A DNA stretch of 64,000 nucleotides, taken from the NCBI GenBank assembly GCA_964551735.1, contig CAZKEF010000026.1, positions 19,855 to 83,854 of the forward strand. Direction: 5' to 3'. Shown here one piece after another: positions 25,668-34,421 of this stretch. The DNA comes from DAOUAT01 sp964551735 (lineage in GTDB: Bacteria; Chloroflexota; Anaerolineae; CG2-30-64-16). The notes beneath the pieces were generated by a model that did no database searches, had not been told where the DNA came from, and saw nothing but the letters and a program-made list of their open reading frames with translations. The translations under genes were made by a program, and so were the position numbers. Every line of letters starts with the position of its first letter. The stretch's first letter is position 1.

Positions 25668-26951
25668 TTAAGCCATTTCGAGTGCCAGGGCAGCGGACCA
25701 GGAGAACTCTGTGGAACCCAGCCCTGCGCCGTCGCGCGGGTCATAATACTCGCGGAAGCCGGATTGACTCATCAATGCCAACGAGTCCCTATCCAGCGCG
25801 GCAGCCAACTCATCGTAGCTGTAGCGCCGCAGGCCATCAGCGGCCAGCCAGTTCAGGATGATCCAGACCGGCCCGCGCCAGTAGCGCCGGGCATCCCATG
25901 CCGGCTCCCCCTGGCTGGTGGTGGTGAGGCGATAGCGCACGATGTCGTTGACCGCGTACTCGTCAGGGTTCTCCAGGTGTCCCTCGACCAGTCGCCGCGC
26001 CTGCCGGGCGTCGGCCAGGCCCGCGTAGAGCGGCAGGAAGGTGGTCGCCACGTTTACGGCGATCGGCGCCGCAGCGCGCACATCGTAGTCGTAGTATAAG
26101 CCTGCCGTCTCGTTCCAAAAGTGCGCGTCGAAGTTGGCCCGCACCCTCGCCATCCAGCCCTCGATCTCGCCGGTCGGCTCCCCCAATTCACGCGCCAGGG
26201 CGAACAGGTCTTCGTCTGCACGATAAAGGATCGCGTTGAACAGCACATCCTGCACCAGGAACGGTGAGCGGGCCAGCAATGCCTGCGGATCGTAGCGGTT
26301 TCGCCGGAACACATCAATCAGGTGGATGAAACGGTCGTAGTCCGCGTCGAAAGGTCGTTCGGCCGCGGCCACGTGGCGTGTGTCGCCTCGGCGAAAAGGC
26401 GGCACGTCCACAGGCGTGATGGCCGCCATCGCCCGCAGCCAGCGCGGTGAGTCATCCGTGCCCGATTCCCAGGGGTGAATCAGACACGCCAGGCCGGTCC
26501 CATCCGCGTCGCGCGCGGTGTGCAGCCAGCGGTGCCAGGCGAGCAGCGGCTGATATACCTCAGCCACGAAATCGGGGATGGGGGTGCGACTGTGAATCAT
26601 GCGGACCACGGTCGCCAGCAGCGGCGGCTGGGTGATGCCGGAAGTGGCGACTGCCGGCGCAGCCGGGCTGCTCTCGATCTGCCAGAAGGCCGGGCTGGGA
26701 AAGTAGTCGCTCGGCGCGTCATGGTAGACCACATGCGGGACCATGCCATCGCGCCACTGGCCGGAGAGCAGCGCGCGGATTTCGGCCAGGCCGCGCGGCA
26801 GGTCGAAGTGGGACAGTCCCAACGCGATGAGCGCCGAGTCCCAATTCCACTGGTGAGGGTACTGGTGCGGGCCAGGCTTGGTGAACGCGCCTGCGTCGTT
26901 GCTGCGGAGCACTTCTTCTGCCTGCCGCACCAGGCTCCGTTGATCGTTCAT
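25668..26951 (-). CDS. GH63 glycosidase, probably glucosyl-/mannosyl-glycerate hydrolase
   Basis: 427 aa. An (alpha/alpha)6 GH63 enzyme: HQWNWDSALIALGLSHFD and GPVWIILNWLAADGLRRY and STEFSWSAALALEM match the short bacterial GH63 hydrolases (Thermus MgH, mycobacterial GgH; about 420-450 aa). Asp in NWDSA and Glu in EFSWS are in the places where I expect the catalytic acids. The reaction would be glucosylglycerate plus water to glucose and glycerate. No signal peptide, so cytoplasmic. It follows the ABC ATPase gene by 12 bases, so imported glycoside could go to this enzyme or to the phosphorylase. Confidence 0.82.
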   Translation of the reverse strand: MNDQRSLVRQAEEVLRSNDAGAFTKPGPHQYPHQWNWDSALIALGLSHFDLPRGLAEIRALLSGQWRDGMVPHVVYHDAPSDYFPSPAFWQIESSPAAPAVATSGITQPPLLATVVRMIHSRTPIPDFVAEVYQPLLAWHRWLHTARDADGTGLACLIHPWESGTDDSPRWLRAMAAITPVDVPPFRRGDTRHVAAAERPFDADYDRFIHLIDVFRRNRYDPQALLARSPFLVQDVLFNAILYRADEDLFALARELGEPTGEIEGWMARVRANFDAHFWNETAGLYYDYDVRAAAPIAVNVATTFLPLYAGLADARQARRLVEGHLENPDEYAVNDIVRYRLTTTSQGEPAWDARRYWRGPVWIILNWLAADGLRRYSYDELAAALDRDSLALMSQSGFREYYDPRDGAGLGSTEFSWSAALALEMA

Positions 26952-26963
26952 CGTTGTTCGGCC

Positions 26964-28058
26964 TCAGCTCGGATAAAGCGCACGCTTGGTGTCCGGATCG
27001 ATCCAACGGATGTGGTCGGCCGGAAAGCGCAGCCACACGTCAGCGTCGGCATGGGTCTGAAAGCTCGGGTGGGTGGAGACTTTGATCCGGTGTGCGCCGA
27101 AGGTCACGGTCAGCAGGTTCTGCGAGCCCAGCGGCTCCACCACCAACACGCTGGCCTTGAGCGTGTCGTCGGCTGGGCTGGCCAGCGTCTCCATGTTCTC
27201 CGCGCGGATGCCCACCACGATCGGCTTGCCATCATAGCCGGACAGCACCGGTTGCATCGGCGAGGGCGGCGTCAGGTCGAAGTCGCCGACCCGCACGACC
27301 ATATGACCGTTCTGCCGCTGCACCTGGCCCTCCAGGAAGTTCATGGGCGGCGTGCCGATGAAGCCGCCGATGAACTGGTTGGCCGGGAAATCGTAAATGG
27401 TGGTGGGGCGGTCCACCTGCTCGATGATGCCGTCCCGCATCACCGCGATGCGGTCGCCCATGCTCATGGCCTCGATCTGGTCGTGGGTGACGTAGATGGT
27501 CGTCGCGCCCAACTCGGCCAGCAGCCGCTTGAGTTCTGCGCGCATCTCCAGCCGCAGCAGCGCATCGAGATTGCTCAGCGGCTCATCCATCAGCAGCACC
27601 TGCGACTGCATGGCGATCGCGCGCGCCACGGCCACGCGCTGGCGCTGGCCGCCGCTCATCTTGGAGGGATACCGGTCCAGCATCTTCTCGATGTGGAGCA
27701 GCTCGGCAGCCTTGTCCACCCGGCGCTTGATCTCGGCCTTGTCCATCTTCTGCATCTTCAGGCCGAAGGCGATGTTGTCGAACACCGTCATGTGCGGGAA
27801 GATGGCGTAGCTCTGGAACACCATGGAGATGCCGCGCTCGCGCGGGGGCAGATAGGTGACATCGCGACCGCCGATGCTGATCCGGCCTTCATCGGCCATG
27901 CCCAACCCGGCAATGGCGCGCAACAGCGTGGTCTTGCCGCAGCCGCTGGGGCCCAGCAGCACCATGAACTCGCGATCGCCGACGGTCAGGGTGGCATCGT
28001 TGACGGCGATGAAATTGCCGAAGCGCTTGGTTACGTTTTCGATCTTGATCTCAGCCAT
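26964..28058 (-). CDS. CUT1-type ABC transporter ATPase (MsmK/UgpC-like)
   Basis: 364 aa. Walker A GPSGCGKTTLL, signature MSGGQRQRVAVARA, Walker B VLLMDEPLSNLDA and switch His in YVTHDQIEA are all intact. The C-terminal third is the TOBE/OB regulatory region typical of sugar importer ATPases, ending near residue 364 like MalK and UgpC. It energises the two permeases encoded upstream. A 14-bp hairpin separates it from the preceding permease gene. TOBE-containing ATPases are often shared among several sugar importers. Confidence 0.92.
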   Translation of the reverse strand: MAEIKIENVTKRFGNFIAVNDATLTVGDREFMVLLGPSGCGKTTLLRAIAGLGMADEGRISIGGRDVTYLPPRERGISMVFQSYAIFPHMTVFDNIAFGLKMQKMDKAEIKRRVDKAAELLHIEKMLDRYPSKMSGGQRQRVAVARAIAMQSQVLLMDEPLSNLDALLRLEMRAELKRLLAELGATTIYVTHDQIEAMSMGDRIAVMRDGIIEQVDRPTTIYDFPANQFIGGFIGTPPMNFLEGQVQRQNGHMVVRVGDFDLTPPSPMQPVLSGYDGKPIVVGIRAENMETLASPADDTLKASVLVVEPLGSQNLLTVTFGAHRIKVSTHPSFQTHADADVWLRFPADHIRWIDPDTKRALYPS

Positions 28059-28079
28059 GCTCGTGCTCCTACAGGCGTC

Positions 28080-28112
28080 ACGGCTGCCAACTTCTCGAAA
28101 GTTGGCAGCCGT
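28080..28112 (-). terminator. 14-bp hairpin between permease and ATPase genes
   Basis: The arms ACGGCTGCCAACTT and AAGTTGGCAGCCGT surround the loop CTCGA, immediately after the permease stop codon. There is no T-run on the minus strand, so it is more likely an mRNA-stabilising or attenuating structure within the operon than a full terminator. Confidence 0.6.
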
Positions 28113-29003
28113 CTATTTGGTGATCTGCCCCCACATGTTGAACAGGTACTTGCGGATGACGAAGATGAAAATCAACGAGGGGACCAGCATGAAGAAGCCG
28201 CCCGCGAACTTGTACGGTTCTCCCGACTGCTGCAGGGAGACCAGCACCTGCGCCGGCAGGGTGCGGTTCTGCACCGTCAACACCGTTGCCGCGAACACCT
28301 CGTTCCACGACATCACGAAGGTGAAGATGGCCGCGGCCGCGATGCCCGGCAGCACCAGGGGCAGCACCACCCGGCGGAACGCTTGCAGCGGCGTGCAGCC
28401 GAAGACCTGCGCCGCCTCTTCCAGCTCGTAAGGGATGCTGGCGAACACGCTGCCGACGACCAGGATGGTGGTGGGCAAGGTCAGGGCGGTGTGCATCAAG
28501 GCCAGGCTGTACACCTGGTCGTAGATCCCCAGACTGATGAACGTCACCGCCAGCGGGATGGAGAGGATGACCACCGGGAAGGCGCGCACCGCCAGGATGG
28601 ACAGGCGATAGGTGTCGCGCCCGCGAAACAGATAACGGGACGTGGCATAGCCCGCGGGGGCCGCGATCAAGGTCGAGAGCACCAGCGTGACCGCGGCCAC
28701 GATGACGCTGTTGATCAAGCCGGGCACGATACCCCGCGACGACAGGAAGAACCTCATGGTTTCGAGCGAAAACGGGATGAACGGCAGGATGCCCTTCGGG
28801 TAGCTGCGCACCGCCTCAGGGGTGGTCAGCGCCATGGAGGCGATGAACCAGATCGGCACCAGCACCCAGAGCGCGATCAGGATGCCGACCAGGTAAGTCA
28901 GGCCCCGGCCCAGCAGCATCCGGCGCCTGGCGCGTGCGCGCACCCGGGCCATCTCCTCACTGACCTGGACAACCGGCGCGGGGGAAGTGTTGGTGATAGT
29001 CAT
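28113..29003 (-). CDS. CUT1 ABC sugar permease, MalG type
   Basis: 296 aa with six hydrophobic segments. The EAA loop EEAAQVFGCTPLQAFRRVVLPLVLPGI, which contacts the ATPase, is clear near residue 200. The N-terminal cytoplasmic segment is basic (RVRARARRRMLLG). It pairs with the upstream MalF-type permease, whose stop codon it overlaps (29000-29003). Membrane component for import of a sugar or glycoside. Confidence 0.9.
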   Translation of the reverse strand: MTITNTSPAPVVQVSEEMARVRARARRRMLLGRGLTYLVGILIALWVLVPIWFIASMALTTPEAVRSYPKGILPFIPFSLETMRFFLSSRGIVPGLINSVIVAAVTLVLSTLIAAPAGYATSRYLFRGRDTYRLSILAVRAFPVVILSIPLAVTFISLGIYDQVYSLALMHTALTLPTTILVVGSVFASIPYELEEAAQVFGCTPLQAFRRVVLPLVLPGIAAAAIFTFVMSWNEVFAATVLTVQNRTLPAQVLVSLQQSGEPYKFAGGFFMLVPSLIFIFVIRKYLFNMWGQITK

Positions 29004-30403
29004 GCTTGCGCCTCCTCTTGCGTGCGCACCATGCGCAGGTAAATGACCGCGCTCACCATCGAGATCACAAGGATCAGTGCGGCGTACGCGGCCGCCACGT
29101 TCATGTTGCGGAGGTCATAGTATTGCCGGTAGGTCTCGTTGGCGAGCACCGTGACCACATCGCCGCCCGACAGGGCGATCACCACGGCGAAGACCTGCAG
29201 GGCCAGGATGGTGCGCAAGATCAGCGCGACCTGCAGGCTGGGCTTGAGCAGCGGCAACATCACGTGCCAGATGCGCTGCCAGAGGGTGGCGCCGAAAACC
29301 TCGGCGGCCTCGAGCACCTCCTGGGAGATGGCCTGGAGCCCAGACACGACGATCACCATCACGATGGCCGTCGCCCGCCACACCTCGGCCAGCCAGATCG
29401 CGATGATGATCCAGTAGCGCGTGTCTGCGCTGAGGAACGTCTGCGGCGCGGCAATCAGGCCCACCCCTTGCAAGATGCTGTTGAGAAATCCGCTTTGGGT
29501 GAAAACCGAATACCACACGATGCCCACGGCCAGGTCGGACGCGGCCAGCGGAATCGCGAAGATGGCCAGGAACAGCGTGTTGAACTTGATCCGCGATTGG
29601 ATCACCAGCGCCATGATGATGGCCAGGATGAACTGGACAGGGATGATGATCACCATCAGCAGGAAGGTGGTCCCCAGGGCTGGCTTGAAGAAGCGGTCGT
29701 TGAGCATCTTCTCGATGTAGGCGGTCGTGAACCTTCCTGTGTCGCCTTCGTCGACGCGTCCGCTGGCGCCATCGCTGTAGACCTGTAGTGTCCGGGATGG
29801 CGCCCAACCCGTGATTGTTTTGCCCTCGTCCTGCCCCTTAATCAAGAACCATACTTCGAGGATGCCCTGCTCTTGGATGCGGACCACAGCCCCGCTGTCC
29901 AACTTACCTACCACCTCACTGCGTTCGTTAGGGTCGGCGTACACATCGGTAAGGGGGTCGGCTGTGGCTCCCAGTTTGCGGCGTACGGTGCCTTCGATCG
30001 GTACGCCCTGCTCATCGCTTGCGCGGACGCGGATGCGGCTCTCAGGGGCCCAGCCCTCAACCGGCGCGCCGATCGGATCGGAGCCGCTTACCCGGAACCA
30101 CACTTCGGTGATGATGTCGCTGCGCGCAAGGTCCTCCGGCGACGCCAGGTTGCCGGCGCGGTCTTGTACGGCGATTGAAGCTCCCTGGGGTAGGACGCCC
30201 GTGGCCGCGCTCCGCGTGGATGCTTCCTCGCGCACGGTCAGAACGGCCCGCTCATCCCACACGGCCAGGCGGATCGCACGCACCATCGGCCACGCGAAAA
30301 AGATGGCGAGGTAGATCAGCGAGGGCAGGATCAGGATATACGGCGCCCACTGGATCCTCGGCCGCCGCGATTTGGCGGGTGCAGCAGGTGAAGAGGTCAT
30401 CAT
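29000..30403 (-). CDS. CUT1 ABC sugar permease, MalF type, with two SH3-like domains inserted after TM1
   Basis: 467 aa from the ATG at 30403 (AAGGAG five bases upstream); the open frame reaches 30751, but that part overlaps the binding-protein gene. TM1 is residues 21-45. Residues about 51-222 are an extracellular insert, then five further hydrophobic segments follow with the EAA loop EVLEAAEVFGATLWQRIWHVMLPLLKP. The insert holds two similar modules (about 52-128 and 143-210), each running through LPQGASIAVQ/LDSGAVVRIQ, then EVWFxxxG, then GWAPxxxxxV, the shape of bacterial SH3 domains. Ordinary MalF proteins are near 300 aa here, or carry an unrelated loop between TM3 and TM4. The SH3 pair may tether the importer to the cell wall or to its binding protein. 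Confidence 0.85.
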   Translation of the reverse strand: MMTSSPAAPAKSRRPRIQWAPYILILPSLIYLAIFFAWPMVRAIRLAVWDERAVLTVREEASTRSAATGVLPQGASIAVQDRAGNLASPEDLARSDIITEVWFRVSGSDPIGAPVEGWAPESRIRVRASDEQGVPIEGTVRRKLGATADPLTDVYADPNERSEVVGKLDSGAVVRIQEQGILEVWFLIKGQDEGKTITGWAPSRTLQVYSDGASGRVDEGDTGRFTTAYIEKMLNDRFFKPALGTTFLLMVIIIPVQFILAIIMALVIQSRIKFNTLFLAIFAIPLAASDLAVGIVWYSVFTQSGFLNSILQGVGLIAAPQTFLSADTRYWIIIAIWLAEVWRATAIVMVIVVSGLQAISQEVLEAAEVFGATLWQRIWHVMLPLLKPSLQVALILRTILALQVFAVVIALSGGDVVTVLANETYRQYYDLRNMNVAAAYAALILVISMVSAVIYLRMVRTQEEAQA

Positions 30404-30430
30404 TCCTGCTCCTTTTGGGTTCGTGAGGCT

Positions 30431-30461
30431 CACGGCGGGTCTTTGCAGAGCACCCGCCGTG
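30431..30461 (-). terminator. 10-bp hairpin between binding protein and permease genes (a)
   Basis: CACGGCGGGT pairs with ACCCGCCGTG across an 11-base loop, just 5' of the permease ribosome site. It is the second of two related GGCGGGT hairpins in the 115-bp gap 30404-30518. No T-run follows. Confidence 0.5.
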
Positions 30462-30475
30462 AACACGATTGCGCA

Positions 30476-30506
30476 GCTTGCGGCGGGTCTCAGACCCGCC
30501 GCAAGC
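30476..30506 (-). terminator. 15-bp near-perfect hairpin after the binding-protein gene (b)
   Basis: GCTTGCGGCGGGTCT and AGACCCGCCGCAAGC are perfect arms around one base, 13 bases beyond the binding-protein stop. Such a structure after a binding-protein gene typically protects the upstream mRNA 3' end or reduces read-through, giving more binding protein than permease. Confidence 0.6.
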
Positions 30507-30518
30507 CAGGCAGGTTGA

Positions 30519-33149
30519 CTAGCGCGGCGCGACCTGGCAGGGCCCATCGGACGGCGGGTCGGGCGCCCAGCATGCGGCGCCGGTCTCGTCCAACAGCTTC
30601 TGCAGGTTGGCAGCCTCTTCAACCAGCACCGTCGCCACATCTTCGGCGTTGAGCACGGTGCGGTCAAACGCGTTGCGGAAGATCTGGTTGATCTCGCCGC
30701 CGCGCGCGCCCAGGCCCACCGGCAGCAAGGCCGGCAGCGCGTTGGCGGCATTGGCCTGCGCGTTGACCGCGCCAGCCTCCAGCGCGATTCCGGGCGGCAG
30801 CTTCGAGGTGTTCACGCCGCCCACCACCGGGAAGAAGCCCAGCTCGCGCAAGATCTGTTCCTGCACGCCGGGCCGGGTCAAATAGTCTATCAACTTCGCC
30901 GCGTTCTCCGGGTTCGGCGCGGTCTTGGGGATGCCCAGGCCAACGATGACGGGCATGAAGCCCAGCCCCTTCGGCCCCGACGGCGCGGGGAACGCCACAA
31001 AGTCGTCCGGCTTCTCGTTGAACGCGTTGAGCAGGCGCGCCGTGTGGTCGAAGGCCACCCAGACATCGCCGGCCAACAGCGGCTCTTGCATGAAGCTGTA
31101 GTTGATAGATTCGGGTTGCACATAGGGCCACAGGTCATCGCGCAGCCAGGTCAGCATCGCCTCAGCCTCGGCGCTCTGGAACTGGCTCACCATGCCGCCG
31201 GTGAAGGAAGGCCACATGTAGCCCTCAAGGAAGCGATGGAACAGGCCAGCATGCGGCAGGCCGCAGCGCGGGGTGCCGGTTTTGTCGTAGATGGCCTTGC
31301 ACCACTGGCCGAGCTGCTCCCAGGTCAGCGCGTTGACATCCGCGCCGGCAGGCAGGTATTCCAGCGAGCCCTTGGTCGCGGCCATGATGTACGTCGCCTG
31401 CATCCACGGCACGTAGTAGAGGTAGTCGTCAGTGCCCAGCAAGCCGGTCTCCAGGAAGGCCGGCGCGAAGCTGCGATTGGCGGAGAGGTCTTCCGCCAGG
31501 TCAATCATGTTGGCCATGGCGTCAACCTTCTGCAAGGGCGGGAAGGTGCCGTGCAGCGCGCCGACGACATCCACCGTGCCCTTGCCGGCCTGCGCCTCAG
31601 CAGTCACCAGGTCCAGCAGCGGCCCCTCTTCGGAGCCGGTCACATCGAAGCCGGCCTTCTGCAGGATCGCTCGGAACTTCTCCTGCTCTTCCACCGGCAC
31701 GAACTGGGTTGAGAAGAAGGTCACTTGCATCGCTTCGGCAGTGAGGGCTGAGGCCGGGGCCTTGACTTGGCACGGGCCATCGGATGGGGCGTCCGGCGCC
31801 CAGCAAGGCGCGCCGGTCTCATCCATCAGCTTCTGCAGGTTCGCCGCCTCTTGGGGCAGCACACTGGCGACCTGCTCGCCGTTGAGCACCACTCGGTCGA
31901 ACGCGTTGCGGAAGATCTGGTTGATCTCGCCCCCGCGCGCGCCCAGGCCAACCGGCAGCAGCGCGGGCAACGCGTTCGCGGCGCTGGATTGCTTCTCGAC
32001 GGCCGCCGCTTCGATGGCGATGCCGGGCGGCAGGCCCGTTGTGTCAACGCCGCCCACCACCGGGAAGAAGCCCAGTTCCTTGAGAATGCGGCCTTGCACC
32101 GCCGGGGTGGTCAGGTAGTTGATCGCAGCCATGGCGGCTTCAGGATGGGGCGCAGTCTTGGGGATGCCCAGGCCGACGATCACCGGCATGAAGCCCAGCC
32201 CGGCTGATCCCGCTGGCGCCGGGAACCCAATGAACTCATCGGGCCTCTGGTTGAAAGCGTCGAGCAGCCGTGCGGTGTGGTCGAAGGCCACCCAGACCTC
32301 GCCGGCCAGCAACGGCTCTTGCATGAAGCTGTAGTTGATTGACTGCGGATTCACATAGGGCCACAGGTCATCGCGCAGCCATTCCAGCATGGCGGCTGCC
32401 TCGTTGCTCTGGAAGTTGCTGACCATGCCGCCGGTGAACGAGGGCCACATGTACCCTTCCAGGAAGCGGTGGAACAGGCCGGCATGGGGCAAGCCGCAGC
32501 GCGCGGCGCCGGTCTGGTCGTAGATGGCCTTGCACCACTGGCCCAGTTGATCCCAGGTGAGCGCATCCACGTTCGCGCCGGCGGGCAGATACTGCAAAGC
32601 ATCCCTATGCGCGGCCATGATGTAGGTAGCCTGCATCCAGGGGATGTAGTAGAGAAAATCATCGCTGCCCAGCAGTCCCGTGTCGAGATAGGCTGCTGTC
32701 AGTTCGCGATCGGCTGACAGATCCTCGGCCAGGTCGGCCATGTTAGCCAGGGCGTCAACCTTCTGCAGGGGTGGGAAGGTGCCGTGCAACGCGCCCACCA
32801 GATCCACTGTGCCTTTCCCGGCCTGTGCCTCGGCGCTGACCAGGTCCAGCAGCGGGCCTTCCTCTGAGCCGGTGAAGTCGAAGCCGCCATCTTTCAGGAT
32901 GGCGCGGAACTTCTCCGCCTCCTCGACCGGCACGAACTGGGTCGAGAAGAAGACCAGGCTGCTCATGTCCACCTTCGGCGCATCGGTCGGTTTCACCTCG
33001 GGGGCTTTGGTCGGCTCGGGCGCGGTCGTTGGCGGTGGGGCGGCCGGGGCAGTGGTCGGCGCCCCGCCGCAGGCCGTTACGATCAACGCCAGCACAAGGA
33101 GCATGGCCAGGGCAGGGGCTGATCTCTGCGAGATAGAACTTCCTTTCAT
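30519..33149 (-). CDS. Lipoprotein with two tandem CUT1 sugar-binding domains
   Basis: 876 aa, about twice the usual length. The signal ends LALIVTAC with lipobox Cys27, followed by a Pro/Thr/Ala linker. Two highly similar binding-protein copies begin at residues 62 and 474 (SLVFFSTQFVPVEEAEKF and QVTFFSTQFVPVEEQEKF), a period of 412 residues or 1236 bp. Each contains GSEEGPLLDLV, YYxPWMQATYIMAA and WPSFTGGMVS, and both end near DGPCQV. Neither copy shows loss of motifs, so both are probably functional. It delivers substrate to the permeases encoded just downstream. Conserved Cys pairs (WCKAIYD...RCGLPHAG; CWAPD...GPCQV) may form disulfides. The substrate is inferred from context to be glucosylglycerate or a related glycoside. 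Confidence 0.9.
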   Translation of the reverse strand: MKGSSISQRSAPALAMLLVLALIVTACGGAPTTAPAAPPPTTAPEPTKAPEVKPTDAPKVDMSSLVFFSTQFVPVEEAEKFRAILKDGGFDFTGSEEGPLLDLVSAEAQAGKGTVDLVGALHGTFPPLQKVDALANMADLAEDLSADRELTAAYLDTGLLGSDDFLYYIPWMQATYIMAAHRDALQYLPAGANVDALTWDQLGQWCKAIYDQTGAARCGLPHAGLFHRFLEGYMWPSFTGGMVSNFQSNEAAAMLEWLRDDLWPYVNPQSINYSFMQEPLLAGEVWVAFDHTARLLDAFNQRPDEFIGFPAPAGSAGLGFMPVIVGLGIPKTAPHPEAAMAAINYLTTPAVQGRILKELGFFPVVGGVDTTGLPPGIAIEAAAVEKQSSAANALPALLPVGLGARGGEINQIFRNAFDRVVLNGEQVASVLPQEAANLQKLMDETGAPCWAPDAPSDGPCQVKAPASALTAEAMQVTFFSTQFVPVEEQEKFRAILQKAGFDVTGSEEGPLLDLVTAEAQAGKGTVDVVGALHGTFPPLQKVDAMANMIDLAEDLSANRSFAPAFLETGLLGTDDYLYYVPWMQATYIMAATKGSLEYLPAGADVNALTWEQLGQWCKAIYDKTGTPRCGLPHAGLFHRFLEGYMWPSFTGGMVSQFQSAEAEAMLTWLRDDLWPYVQPESINYSFMQEPLLAGDVWVAFDHTARLLNAFNEKPDDFVAFPAPSGPKGLGFMPVIVGLGIPKTAPNPENAAKLIDYLTRPGVQEQILRELGFFPVVGGVNTSKLPPGIALEAGAVNAQANAANALPALLPVGLGARGGEINQIFRNAFDRTVLNAEDVATVLVEEAANLQKLLDETGAACWAPDPPSDGPCQVAPR

Positions 33150-33320
33150 CGGTTTCCTCCTGGATAGAAATGGCTGGATCAGCGACAGTAGTCATCCACA
33201 AGAACTTCGAGCCGGTGCGCTGGGCCGCGTCCAGCCGTGATTTGAGCCCGCACAGGTAGCTCTTTTTAGGATTCAGCTACTGGTAGTCTTCACCTCCTTA
33301 ACAAGCCTGAGTCGGCTCGC

Positions 33321-34349
33321 TCAACCCAACGGTAGTGGTGCACTCCCACAGGATTGCCGCACCACTAGTTTCGGCGCCAGGATGACCTGGCGGGGAGTCA
33401 GCTCTGCGCCTTCGATCAAGTGGATCAGCTTCTCACTGACCATCTTGCCGATCTGGTAGATGGGTTGGTGGACGGTGGTCAAAGGCGGATGCGAATGCTC
33501 GGCCATGGGGATATCATCGAAGCCGGTGATAGAGATGTCCTTGCCGACTACCAGGTGGCAACCCTGAATTGCGCTCATCGCGCCCAACGCCATGAGGTCG
33601 TTGCTGGCCACGATCGCGGTTGGGCGTTGAGGTTTGTTGAGTAGCTGTCCGGCGGCGTCAAAGCCACTCTTCTGGGTGAGGTCGCCGACGACCATATCCT
33701 CATCGGCCAGGTCGAGACCGTGGCTATGCAACGCCTGGCGCAACCCTAACAGGCGATGCTCAGCGAACGTCAGGTCGGCGGGCGGGGCCACGTACGCAAT
33801 GCGGCGATGGCCCAGCCCGATGAGGTGCTCACCGATCAACTGCATCCCTAGCGTGCCATCCACACCCACAAAGGGGAAATCCATCTCGCCTTCGATGCGA
33901 CCAAAGGCTACAAAGGGGAAGCTGGCATCGCGCAAGTAGCGGATGCGAGCATCTTCTCGCCGAGTGCGAACAATGACAAACCCGTCCACCTGACGACTCT
34001 GCACCTTCTGGCGGTAGACCTGCAACTCGCGATCGCCAGGCGCCTGGGTGGAAACGAGCAGGTCGTAACCGTGCTCGGCAGCCATGTTGCCGACACCAGC
34101 CAAAAACTCGCTGAAGAAGGGATCAGAGAAGCGTGGGCCGAAGGTGGGAAGGATCAGTCCGATGGTATCGGAGCGTTGCTTTTGCAGGCGCCGGGCCAGG
34201 AGGTTGGGGGTGTAGTCCAGCTCAACCGCTACGCGCCGCACCTGGGCCTTCGTCTCGGGGCTGACATCATCATAATTGGCGAGCGCGCGTGACACCGTCG
34301 TGATAGATTTGCCAGTGCGGCGCGCGATTTCCTTCAGCGTTGCGGTCAT
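33321..34349 (-). CDS. LacI/GalR-family transcriptional repressor of the glycoside operon
   Basis: 342 aa from the ATG at 34349 (the open frame extends to 34433 through the operator). The N-terminal helix-turn-helix LKEIARRTGKSITTVSRAL and hinge TPNLLARRLQ are textbook LacI, followed by a periplasmic-binding-like effector domain (DGFVIVRTRR, GHRRIAYV, ITGFDDIPMAEHSHPPLTTV). It is the first gene of the minus-strand block and is preceded by a -35/-10 pair whose spacer is an exact 14-bp operator, so it almost certainly represses itself. The stop lies 171 bp before the binding-protein start. The likely inducer is the transported glycoside or a breakdown product. Confidence 0.92.
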   Translation of the reverse strand: MTATLKEIARRTGKSITTVSRALANYDDVSPETKAQVRRVAVELDYTPNLLARRLQKQRSDTIGLILPTFGPRFSDPFFSEFLAGVGNMAAEHGYDLLVSTQAPGDRELQVYRQKVQSRQVDGFVIVRTRREDARIRYLRDASFPFVAFGRIEGEMDFPFVGVDGTLGMQLIGEHLIGLGHRRIAYVAPPADLTFAEHRLLGLRQALHSHGLDLADEDMVVGDLTQKSGFDAAGQLLNKPQRPTAIVASNDLMALGAMSAIQGCHLVVGKDISITGFDDIPMAEHSHPPLTTVHQPIYQIGKMVSEKLIHLIEGAELTPRQVILAPKLVVRQSCGSAPLPLG

Positions 34350-34398
34350 TGCCACCTCTCCACGGAGGGTTGGCCCTTTACCGGGCCGGGAGGGCCAA

Positions 34399-34412
34399 CC
34401 AAAACGTTTTGG
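34399..34412. promoter_or_regulatory. LacI-family operator O1
   Basis: The perfect palindrome CCAAAACGTTTTGG has the central CG typical of LacI/GalR operators. It is centred 31 bp (three helical turns) from O2, and lies just downstream of the regulator promoter. Confidence 0.85.
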
Positions 34413-34421
34413 ACGGACTCT

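Noticed and set aside
26475..29042. 855-codon open frame on the plus strand
   Set aside because: It is antisense to the GH63, ABC ATPase and permease genes, which have intact catalytic motifs. Its translation is rich in His, Arg, Gln and Gly with no motif, as expected for the shadow frame in GC-rich DNA.
30404..30751. N-terminal extension of the MalF-type permease
   Set aside because: It overlaps the binding-protein gene out of frame, reads as Arg/Pro/Cys-rich noise, and a good ribosome site sits before the ATG at 30403.
33270..33300. Possible six-codon leader ORF after AAGGAGG between the regulator and binding-protein genes
   Set aside because: The GTG overlaps the ribosome-site-like sequence itself and there is no nearby attenuator structure, so chance is more likely.
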